A model generated the notes under the pieces. That model worked only from the letters and a program-made list of their open reading frames with translations, ran no database searches and had not been told where the DNA came from. Position numbers and translations under genes: made by a program. Shown piece by piece: positions 1 to 6,184 of a DNA stretch of 12,563 nucleotides. The stretch lies in the NCBI GenBank assembly GCA_016297645.1, contig JAEDGF010000053.1, positions 1 through 12,563 on the forward strand, written 5' to 3'. Numbering within the stretch: position 1 is the first letter of the stretch; every line of letters begins with the position of its first letter. The DNA comes from Clostridiaceae bacterium (GTDB lineage: Bacteria > Bacillota > Clostridia > Oscillospirales > Acutalibacteraceae).

Positions 1-90
1 AGACATCTGAATTATCGGAAAATTATTTTGGGTCGAAATCAGTTCCAAGCAGGAGCGAGTTGTTTGGTCATTCTTGGGGCAAAAAAGAAT
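1..90. other. left edge, no assignable gene
   Basis: Plus-strand frames 1 and 3 are both open from the window edge and run on to about 165-190, straight through the terminator hairpin at 93-137. Neither translation looks like a known family. The minus strand is broken by stops. The stretch may be the 3' tail of a gene lying to the left or plain intergenic DNA, and nothing here decides between them. Confidence 0.3.
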
Positions 91-92
91 TT

Positions 93-137
93 AAAAAATC
101 TCTGCGGAGGCAAAGTTTCCTTCCACAGAGATTTTTT
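93..137. terminator. bidirectional intrinsic terminator
   Basis: A 12-bp perfect stem (93-104 with 126-137) consists of an A/T run plus TCTCTG/CAGAGA. It is topped by a further short GGAGG/CCTTCC pairing with one mismatch. Because the stem begins with six A and ends with six T, it gives a U-tract on either strand. On the minus strand it lies about 185 nt beyond the asnA stop and is the strongest candidate end of the asnS-asnA transcript. On the plus strand it could end a gene from the left. Confidence 0.8.
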
Positions 138-242
138 ACTATGCTGCAAGCTGTTTGTTTCGTAAAAATCTATTATTTTTCTGCGCTGCGATAATCATCA
201 CACAAAGGACAAACAAATGAAAAACAACGATAAAACATTGTT

Positions 243-318
243 CTCAACCCTGCGGCGCTGCCGCAAGCCGTGCGCAGGTGCGGGAAATTTGACCTCCCGG
301 GCAAATTTCATGGTTGAG
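243..318. repeat. nested inverted-repeat element after asnA
   Basis: Arms CTCAACC (243-249) and GGTTGAG (312-318) enclose two further hairpins. The first is TGCGGC-GCT-GCCGCA (251-265). The second is AAATTTG (285-291) paired with CAAATTT (302-308), extendable by G284-C309, with CCCGGG in its loop. CCGCA (261-265) could alternatively pair with TGCGG (279-283). The fold is a closed multi-branch structure of 76 nt starting four bases past the asnA stop on the minus strand. It could be a 3'-UTR structure, a small structured RNA or a miniature mobile repeat; no second copy lies in this window. Confidence 0.55.
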
Positions 319-322
319 GTTA

Positions 323-1333
323 TCACAGAAGCACTATATTGTTTTTCGCGCATTCCTCGCGCATTTCGTCCGGCCAGATGGACACCTGCACCTCGCCGAT
401 GTGAGCCTTCTGCAAAAGGAACATACAAATTCTCGACTGACCGAGTCCGCCGCCTATCGTGAGCGGAAGCGTGCCGTCAAGCACTCCGCGGTGGTACGGG
501 AAGCGTTCCCTGTCGAGCGCGTCTGCCTTTTCAAGCTGCTCGCGAAGGCTCTTTTCGTCAACTCTTATTCCCATGGACGATATCTCGAATGCACATTTAA
601 GAACATCGTTCCACAAAAGAATGTCGCCGTTGAGCGACCAATCATCGTAGTCGGGCGCTCTGCCGTCGTGCTTAATGCCGCTTTTCAGCTTGTCGCCTAT
701 CTGCATGAGGAAAACCGTTTTATGCGCTTCGGTTATCTTGTTTTCGCGCTGCTTGGGCGACAGCTCGGGGTAGAGATCTTCAAGCTCCTGCGTGGTGATG
801 AAGAAAACCTCGTCCTTTACCTCGCACGAAAGCATCGGATATTTCTCTTTGAGAACATCGTTTGTTTCGCTCAGCGCGTGAACTATCTTTTTCACCGTTT
901 CCATAAGAAAACCGGTGGTGCGCTGCTCGCGCGTGATGACCTTTTCCCAGTCCCACTGGTCGACAAAAAGCGAGTGGAGATTGTCGCAGTCGTCATCGCG
1001 GCGGATGGCGTTCATGTCCGTATAAATGCCCACGCCCGGCTCGTAGCCGTACTTTCCGAGGGCGGTGCGCTTCCATTTTGCAAGGCTCTGCACGACCTCG
1101 GCGACACCGGGAATTTCTTTCATCGTGAAGTGAACCTTGCGCTCCACACCGTTTAAGTCGTCGTTTATGCCGGACTCGCGCGTCACCATGACGGGAGCCG
1201 TTATGCGGTCGAGGTTGAGAGCCTCGGCGAGCTTGACCTGAAAAGTGTCTTTTATCAGCTTTATTGCTTTCTGCGTGTCACGCTGAGACAGACGCGAAGC
1301 ATATTTTTCGGGATATACCATTACTCTTGCCAT
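323..1333 (-). CDS. asnA: aspartate-ammonia ligase (asparagine synthetase A)
   Basis: A 336-residue AsnA, close to the 330 residues of the E. coli enzyme. It makes asparagine from aspartate and ammonia using ATP (to AMP and PPi) in the cytoplasm, and is built on a class II aminoacyl-tRNA-synthetase-like core. Family stretches visible are SLAKWKR (83-89), SLFVDQWDWE (121-130), the catalytic-core run RAPDYDDW (225-232), LNGDILLWN (234-242), ISSMGIRVD (251-259) and the ATP-binding GGGLGQSR (294-301). The frame is open 26 codons further upstream, but those codons look unlike AsnA. The ATG at 1333 has an AAGGTG ribosome site 6 nt before it, so I start there. It follows asnS in the same direction after a 114-nt gap with no terminator, so it should share the Asn T-box leader. 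The identification is firm; only the start codon is a choice. Confidence 0.95.
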   Translation of the reverse strand: MARVMVYPEKYASRLSQRDTQKAIKLIKDTFQVKLAEALNLDRITAPVMVTRESGINDDLNGVERKVHFTMKEIPGVAEVVQSLAKWKRTALGKYGYEPGVGIYTDMNAIRRDDDCDNLHSLFVDQWDWEKVITREQRTTGFLMETVKKIVHALSETNDVLKEKYPMLSCEVKDEVFFITTQELEDLYPELSPKQRENKITEAHKTVFLMQIGDKLKSGIKHDGRAPDYDDWSLNGDILLWNDVLKCAFEISSMGIRVDEKSLREQLEKADALDRERFPYHRGVLDGTLPLTIGGGLGQSRICMFLLQKAHIGEVQVSIWPDEMREECAKNNIVLL

Positions 1334-1447
1334 TGTTTTCACCTTTTCCTTTGAGATTTTCGCAGATATCGCGCCACGCCGGTATCCGTGCTTTTCGTTT
1401 CTCGCTTTCACCGGACTTTACGGCGCCGTGCCGGGTACGATGCCGTC

Positions 1448-2824
1448 TTATCTTATGTTGCCGACGGTTCTCGGATAGAAAATTACATCTCTTATGTTCT
1501 GCATACCCGTGCAGTACATTATGATACGCTCGAAGCCGAGTCCGAAGCCCGCGTGCGGTACTGTGCCGTACTTTCTGAGGTCGAGGTAATCCTTGTAGTC
1601 GTCGGTGGACATACCCTTATCCTTCATGGCGTTAAGCAGCTTCGTAAGATCGGATTCTCTCTCGCTGCCGCCGATGATCTCGCCGACGCCCGGGACGAGA
1701 AGGTCGGTCGCCGCGACGGTCCTGCCGTCCGGATTCTGCTTCATGTAGAAGCTCTTTATATCCTTGGGGTAGTTTATGAGGAAAACGGGCTTGTTGTATA
1801 TTTTTTCGGTGATGTATCTCTCGTGTTCGCTTTGGAGGTCGCAGCCCCACTCGACGGGATACTCAAACTGAACATCCGCTTTTTTGAGCAGCTCGATAGC
1901 GTCCGTATAGTCGACGACGGCAAAATCGTTGTTCACGACATTGAGCAGCTTCTCAGTGAGTCCCTTTTCAACGCGCTCCTCGAAGAATTTAAGCTCCTCG
2001 GGGCATTTTTCCATGTAGTCGCGGATGATATACTTTATCATCTCCTCCGCAAACTCGATAAGGTCGGGCAGCTCGCAGAAGGCTATTTCGGGTTCGATAT
2101 GCCAGAACTCGGCAACATGGCGCAGAGTATTGCTCTTTTCGGCTCTGAATGAGGGACCGAAGGTGTAGATTTTTCCGAGAGCCATAGCGGCGACCTCGCC
2201 TTCAAGCTGTCCGGAAACACTCAGTCCGGCTTTTCTGCCGAAGAAATCGTCGGCGTAATACTCCTCGGCGCTCTTATATTTGTCGGAGTAGCCGATGGTC
2301 GTGACCTTGAACATCTCGCCCGCGCCCTCGCAGTCCGAGCCGGTGATAAGGGGCGTGTTCATGTACACGAAGCCCCTGTCCTGGAAAAAGCGGTGGATAG
2401 CCGCAGCCATTACGGAGCGGACTCTGAAAACCGCGTTGAAGGTGTTCGTGCGCACTCTGATATGGGGAATCTCGCGAAGCGTTTCGAGCTTCTGGAACTT
2501 CTTTTGAAGCGGATAGTCGGGAGGGCAGATGCCGAGAACGGTGATCTCCTCGGCGTTAATTTCGGGTGTGCCGTGGTTTTCGTTGGCAACGACCTTGCCG
2601 ATTATTTTAAGAGAAGTGCCGAGCTTTGCCGCTTCCTCGGGGAGAACGCAGTCCCCGTTTTTGTCGATAACTATTTGAAGGTGTTGAAGCGTAGTGCCGT
2701 CGTTGAGCGCAAGGAAAGCAACATTCTTGGAGTCGCGCGCGGTACGCACCCAGCCGCAGACCGTTACGGTTGTACCGATATACTCCTTTTTGGTGAAAAT
2801 GTCCTTAATGTCAGTGTGTTTCAT
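1448..2824 (-). CDS. asnS: asparaginyl-tRNA synthetase
   Basis: A 458-residue class IIb synthetase of normal AsnRS length, which charges tRNA-Asn with asparagine in the cytoplasm. The N-terminal OB-fold anticodon-binding domain is seen at about 17-100 (VTVCGWVRTARDSKNVAFL, then LQHLQIV). The catalytic domain follows, with GAGEMFKV (167-174), motif 2 around FRAE (226-229) plus RHVAEFWHIEPE, and motif 3 around GFGLGFERI (426-434). The ending DVIFYPRT is AsnRS-like; AspRS usually ends this block differently. The frame is open to a TTG at 2878, but those codons overlap the leader terminator. The ATG at 2824 has a perfect GGAGG (2833-2837), so I start there. It is the first gene of the operon, under T-box control, and precedes asnA. 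Having both AsnRS and AsnA suggests direct charging of tRNA-Asn rather than sole reliance on transamidation. Confidence 0.97.
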   Translation of the reverse strand: MKHTDIKDIFTKKEYIGTTVTVCGWVRTARDSKNVAFLALNDGTTLQHLQIVIDKNGDCVLPEEAAKLGTSLKIIGKVVANENHGTPEINAEEITVLGICPPDYPLQKKFQKLETLREIPHIRVRTNTFNAVFRVRSVMAAAIHRFFQDRGFVYMNTPLITGSDCEGAGEMFKVTTIGYSDKYKSAEEYYADDFFGRKAGLSVSGQLEGEVAAMALGKIYTFGPSFRAEKSNTLRHVAEFWHIEPEIAFCELPDLIEFAEEMIKYIIRDYMEKCPEELKFFEERVEKGLTEKLLNVVNNDFAVVDYTDAIELLKKADVQFEYPVEWGCDLQSEHERYITEKIYNKPVFLINYPKDIKSFYMKQNPDGRTVAATDLLVPGVGEIIGGSERESDLTKLLNAMKDKGMSTDDYKDYLDLRKYGTVPHAGFGLGFERIIMYCTGMQNIRDVIFYPRTVGNIR

Positions 2825-2839
2825 TCCGAATTCCTCCGT

Positions 2840-3143
2840 TGAAATATAAAAAATAACAGCCGCCGTCCTTATGAACAATAGGACGAGCAGCTGTGACCCG
2901 CGGTACCACCTATATTGCCTGCCTGCGGCAGACCCCTTTGCTTCACGCGTTTTTGCGGAAAGCCTTTGCCGATAACGGAACGCCGCCGTCGCACCTACTG
3001 AAACCGACCGAAAAACGGGACGATTTTTTCAGCTTGAAGCTCCGAAGTGTTCTTCACGCAGACGGCGCTGTGCAGCTTCCACCGCTGCCGCACTCTCTGT
3101 AAGTGCCTGAATTACGCTACTTTTCTTCATCATAGCCTTTGAT
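2840..3143 (-). promoter_or_regulatory. T-box riboswitch leader, Asn-specific
   Basis: Transcribed leftward ahead of asnS. Elements in order: the start of stem I with GATGAAGAAAAGTAG, the AGAGAG and GGTGGAAGCTGC apical elements of stem I, the specifier loop with GAAGAACACTTC followed by GGAGC, and the T-box sequence GGTGGTACCGCG (2899-2910). The codon presented in the specifier loop is AAC (3049-3051), which reads Asn and matches the downstream genes. A terminator at 2845-2894 follows the T-box sequence. In this family uncharged cognate tRNA pairs with the specifier and with the T-box bulge, stabilising an antiterminator and allowing transcription of the operon. A 60-codon minus-strand open frame across the leader is a chance by-product of the RNA. 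Confidence 0.95.
2845..2894 (-). terminator. T-box leader terminator
   Basis: On the minus strand ACAGCTGC-CGTCCT pairs with AGGACGGCGGCTGT (2856-2894, one bulge, one G-U pair) and is followed by TATTTTTTAT. It sits directly after the T-box sequence and before the asnS ribosome site, as expected for the attenuator that competes with the antiterminator. Confidence 0.9.
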
Positions 3144-3149
3144 AACCGA

Positions 3150-3178
3150 ATTATACCGTCAGAAAGCGGATTTGTCAA
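3150..3178 (-). promoter_or_regulatory. sigma-A promoter of the asnS-asnA operon
   Basis: Perfect consensus boxes read on the minus strand: TTGACA (3173-3178), a 17-bp spacer, and TATAAT (3150-3155). Transcription would begin near 3143, just ahead of T-box stem I. Confidence 0.93.
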
Positions 3179-3284
3179 GCGGAAAAACTGCGAAATGCTG
3201 CGATTTTCCGACAGCACGCAGAAAAACAAAAATACCAAAACAGTCCACGGTTAAACACCTGCGAAATTTCGACCGGAAACACTT

Positions 3285-3377
3285 TTTTTCGATATAGAAC
3301 GGTCAGTCGGCAGAAAAAAACTAACACCTTAAATTTGCCAAGCTTTAAGCAATTATACAAGGCACAATGTGACATAT
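3285..3377 (-). repeat. degenerate copy D of the structured repeat family
   Basis: Read on the minus strand it starts TATGTCA, like copy B, and continues to TTGGCAAATTTAAGGTG, identical to copy B over that 17-mer. It then runs to CTGACCG and a decayed version of the CCGTAAAAAG box (CGAAAAAAAG). It lacks the downstream hairpin half. It points away from copy A, and the terminal-repeat element at 3375-3846 lies between them. Confidence 0.6.
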
Positions 3378-3413
3378 TGTAGGGGCGGGGCCCCTGCGCC
3401 GCCCGCGAGGGAC

Positions 3414-3619
3414 GGCGTGCGCGTAATTAGTTACACCGGTCGACCGATAAAATTAACAGTAATGCGACAGCCACCAAACATAGGACAAGTTACGTACAAA
3501 TAATTTTGGATTTTCCGTCAATGCGAATTCAATTCTGAACTATCATGCTCCGTTTCAATCATTGCAATTTTTAATGATCGTTCGGGGTTGTTCAGCTACC
3601 ACGAAAAGCACCCACGCGG
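3414..3619 (+). repeat. tandem cassette 1 inside the inverted-repeat element
   Basis: This is the first of two direct units. The conserved 5' part (3414-3470) contains the palindrome CGGTCGACCG (3437-3446) and AACAGTAATGCGACAG. The conserved 3' part (3550-3619) runs from CGTTTCAATCATTGCAATTT through TCGTTCGGGGTTGTTCAGC to CACCCACGCGG. The 80-bp core between (3471-3549) is unrelated to that of cassette 2. Confidence 0.75.
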
Positions 3620-3819
3620 CGTGTGCGTAATGGGTAACACCGGTCGACCGATAAAAACAACAGTAATGCGACAGCACATAAAAACAATTTTTCAACGCAA
3701 AATTTAACTTTATTTATCAACGCAAAAGTAATTTTAGTATACAAAATTTCGTTTCAATCATTGCAATTTGTAATGGTCGTTCGGGGTTGTTCAGCTACCG
3801 CGAAAAGCACCCACGCGGG
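3618..3819 (+). repeat. tandem cassette 2 inside the inverted-repeat element
   Basis: This is the second direct unit, offset 204 bp at its 5' end and 200 bp at its 3' end. The conserved 5' part (3618-3674) carries the same palindrome at 3641-3650. The conserved 3' part (3749-3819) differs from cassette 1 at only a few positions, and its final CACCCACGCGG runs into the right terminal repeat. The core (3675-3748) is A/T-rich and different. Confidence 0.75.
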
Positions 3820-3847
3820 CGGCGCAGGGGCCCCGCCCCTACAATAG

Positions 3848-4085
3848 TTACATAATATTTAACAATTCATAAATGTAAGGTATTGTGTATTTGCAAAAGT
3901 CTAACAGTCCGATACCGTAAAAAGTTGGTAGCAAGAATGAGCCGTCAGTGAGTGCGTTTACAAGCGAACAGGCGAATAGAAGCGAGACTTTTTACGGAAA
4001 GGACGGGGCGGAGTGAGCAAGCGGCGAGGTTTACCGCAGCCGACAACGAAGCGGAGTTTACGACGACGCACCGCCCCGTCACTCC
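3848..4085 (+). repeat. structured repeat, copy A
   Basis: An upstream part related to copies B-D (ATATTTAACA...CATAAA...TAAGGT) is followed by GATACCGTAAAAAGTTGG. Perfect 11-bp arms CCGTAAAAAGT (3915-3925) and ACTTTTTACGG (3987-3997) enclose an 83-bp hairpin domain. A second domain has a small hairpin GCGG/CCGC (4021-4037) and here a 10-bp GACGGGGCGG/CCGCCCCGTC pair (4002-4011, 4071-4080). The sequence between the 11-bp arms is nearly identical to copy B. This may be a structured RNA or a miniature mobile repeat. The open frames crossing it are not convincing genes. Confidence 0.6.
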
Positions 4086-4124
4086 CCCCTCCGAAAAATA
4101 ACCCGCGCTGCCTGCTTTTTTATG

Positions 4125-4153
4125 TTGAAAATTCTGCGTACATACTATATAAT
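4125..4153 (+). promoter_or_regulatory. sigma-A promoter of the SGNH hydrolase gene
   Basis: TTGAAA (4125-4130), a 17-bp spacer, and TATAAT (4148-4153). It predicts a start near 4160 and a leader of about 80 nt before the ATG at 4243. Confidence 0.85.
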
Positions 4154-4242
4154 AGAACCATGCGGCTTTTTATAAAATTCGCCGCCGTGATGTAAAAAGA
4201 ATTGTTAACATAAAAAAAGGATATTTCCGGAGGCTGGCAAAA

Positions 4243-6060
4243 ATGAAAAACGGAACCGTTACAAAAAAAATAAAGGCAGCGTTGGCACTTCTGACAGCGT
4301 TCATGTTCGCCTTTGCACCGGGCGCTCTGTTCGGCGCGTCTGCCGGGGCTGCGTCCGGAAAATGGGTGACGACATGGGCAACGAGCCTTGTAAACGGCTC
4401 GATCGAGCTCGGGAGCGTTATCCCGGGCGTTGCCGTGCAGGATGTCATTCCGTCCAAAAGCACGATAAGAACCGAGCTGTCGGTAACTACCGGCGGAAAA
4501 AAACTCCGCTTCAAATTCTCGAACGAGTTCGGCAAATCCGCTATCACCATAAGCGAAGCGAGCGTTGCACGCACCTCGGACTCCGGCAAAGCCGCCATCG
4601 TTGACGGAACACAGACTCCCATTCTTTTCAACAAGCAGACCTCGGCTACCATCGCCCCCGGCGAAACGCTTTGGTCGGATTCCGTCAGATTTGAAACAAA
4701 GGCGCTCGAAAAAATAAGCATAAGCGGATATTTCCGCAACCTCACCTACATAACCACCACCGGACTTTCAAACGGACGCACATATATGTCCACGGGGCTG
4801 CTGATGTCGGGCAGCAACGCGTCAAGGGTCAACTACACCTCGCTTCCGGCTTCCAACGAGATAAACATAAGCTCCGGGACCGTGACCTACCACACCATCC
4901 CGTTTTTGGCGGATATCGAAACATACAGCAGCGATGAAAACGCCTGCACCGCCGTTTTCATAGGCGACTCTACTCTCGTTAACGACACATACCTTCATTA
5001 TGCAAAGCGTCTTGTAAGCGGGGGCAGTACAAATGTTGCGGTTGTCAACGAAGCGGTTATAGGAAACAAACTCCTTTCGGACGGCACGGGACTTATCGGC
5101 AACCTGTGCGGCAAAGCCATGCTCGACCGCTTCACGCGCGATGTTCTCACGCTTCCGGGTGTTAAATACTGTTTTGTAAAAATCGGACTCAACGACATTG
5201 CGCACCAGTATTCAAAGAGCCTTTCGCCCACCACGCCGAAGTACACCCCTAAGGACATCATAGCCGGATACAAAACGCTTGTGTCGCTCTGCCACGCACG
5301 CGGGATCAAAATTTACTTCTTCACAAAGTCCCCGTGGAAGGGCTACGAGCGCGAATTCCTCGGTCAGTCCGGCGACCTTACATGGTCACTTGAAATACAG
5401 AAGCTCTGCGACGAGCTTACAAACTGGGTCAAGACCAACAAAGAGGCGGACGGCTATATAGACTGCGCCGGGCTTGCGAACCCCGCCGACACATACGCGC
5501 TCTGTCCGTCCTTCACTCCCGACGGCGCACACCTTACGGAGCTTGGCTCGATTGCGCTTGCAGACCTGATCCCGGTCGAGTTTGTCGGCGCGAACGCTTC
5601 GAAGTGCAAAACCGCCGCGTCCATCGCAGGCGTTGACCCCTACAAGGAGAAAAAGCAGATAATCAAAAAAATGAACTCCGAAAAGACGACGGCTCCTGCG
5701 GAGGAACCGATCTCAGGCAATAATTCCGGCACGGTGACGACTCCGACAAACGAAGCTACCCTCCCGACGGAGGCAACAGAGCCTGTCACCGAACCCGTTA
5801 CCTCGCCCGATTATACGATTCCGGCGTTTGAAGAGCCGGCCACCGCCGTGCTCACTCCCGTAAACGGCGATAAAACAAACGGCAATCAGTCCGGCAAGAA
5901 CAACACGCCGAACAATCCCAATTATAATGTAATAGATATAAACTCGATAGGCACCGGCGGCGGCTCGATCGCCTTCATCCTCATTCTCGTGACGGCTGTT
6001 ATCGGCTCGGGAATTGCGGTCGTTCTCACCATGACAAGAAGGCGCGAGGAAGCGGAATAA
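4243..6060 (+). CDS. secreted, membrane-anchored SGNH/GDSL hydrolase
   Basis: A 605-residue exported esterase-like protein. A signal peptide (basic start KKIK, hydrophobic 11-30, AGA-type cleavage near 34-38) leads to a beta-rich N-terminal domain (about 40-230). That domain begins KWVTTWATS, and with its LRFKFSNEFG stretch it is typical of the bacterial and fungal GDSL group that opens WVGTWA. The SGNH core follows: GDS with nucleophile Ser243, block II Gly274 (AVIGN), block III GLND with Asn317, and block V DGAH with Asp427 and His430. All catalytic blocks are intact. A Thr/Pro/Glu-rich linker (about 480-565) ends in one membrane helix (about 574-597) and RRREEAE, so the enzyme is probably tethered outside the cell. 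No LPXTG sorting signal is present. GGAGG at 4229-4233 supports the start. The substrate (acetylated polysaccharide, lipid or other ester) cannot be told from sequence. Confidence 0.9.
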   Translation: MKNGTVTKKIKAALALLTAFMFAFAPGALFGASAGAASGKWVTTWATSLVNGSIELGSVIPGVAVQDVIPSKSTIRTELSVTTGGKKLRFKFSNEFGKSAITISEASVARTSDSGKAAIVDGTQTPILFNKQTSATIAPGETLWSDSVRFETKALEKISISGYFRNLTYITTTGLSNGRTYMSTGLLMSGSNASRVNYTSLPASNEINISSGTVTYHTIPFLADIETYSSDENACTAVFIGDSTLVNDTYLHYAKRLVSGGSTNVAVVNEAVIGNKLLSDGTGLIGNLCGKAMLDRFTRDVLTLPGVKYCFVKIGLNDIAHQYSKSLSPTTPKYTPKDIIAGYKTLVSLCHARGIKIYFFTKSPWKGYEREFLGQSGDLTWSLEIQKLCDELTNWVKTNKEADGYIDCAGLANPADTYALCPSFTPDGAHLTELGSIALADLIPVEFVGANASKCKTAASIAGVDPYKEKKQIIKKMNSEKTTAPAEEPISGNNSGTVTTPTNEATLPTEATEPVTEPVTSPDYTIPAFEEPATAVLTPVNGDKTNGNQSGKNNTPNNPNYNVIDINSIGTGGGSIAFILILVTAVIGSGIAVVLTMTRRREEAE

Positions 6061-6184
6061 GCCGCGCCCCTGTCGTGTCTGCCCGGCTTGCGGAGTCATC
6101 TCCCGCTTTCTCATTTTTCCGCATCGGGCGCGCATATATATTCACCGAAAATAAAATATCTTTCACTCTGTTTTGGGGGTAAAT

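Larger units (their letters stand above)
3375..3846. mobile_element. 472-bp MITE-like element with 33-bp perfect inverted ends
   Basis: The left end 3375-3407 and right end 3814-3846 are perfect 33-bp inverted repeats, beginning TATTGTAGGGGCGGGG from the outside and containing a GGGGCCCC palindrome. Short GC-rich repeats of the TGTAGGGGCG type are common in gut Clostridia. Here two of them bound an interior of about 400 bp with no open frame of note and no transposase. A clear target-site duplication is not visible apart from a possible TA. It could be a non-autonomous transposable element or two independent palindromic repeats that captured the segment between them. Confidence 0.65.

Noticed and set aside
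217..462. 81-codon plus-strand open frame starting MKNNDKTLF
   Set aside because: It runs into the antisense of asnA and across the 243-318 inverted repeat, and its protein resembles no family.
314..1156. Long plus-strand open frame opposite asnA (280 codons)
   Set aside because: A frame shadow of a strongly conserved gene; the same applies to the frames opposite asnS (1388-2152), the phosphohexomutase (6407-7840) and the isomerase-like gene (7563-8672).
3029..3238. Minus-strand open frame ending in REEHFGASS
   Set aside because: It overlies the asnS promoter and T-box stem I, so the reading frame is a by-product of the conserved RNA.
3414..3819. CRISPR-like array in the cassette region
   Set aside because: Only two units, repeats far longer than CRISPR repeats, cores not of uniform spacer length, and no cas genes.
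4013..4195. 60-codon plus-strand frame starting MSKRRGLPQ
   Set aside because: It lies inside structured repeat A and crosses the -35 and -10 boxes of the hydrolase promoter.
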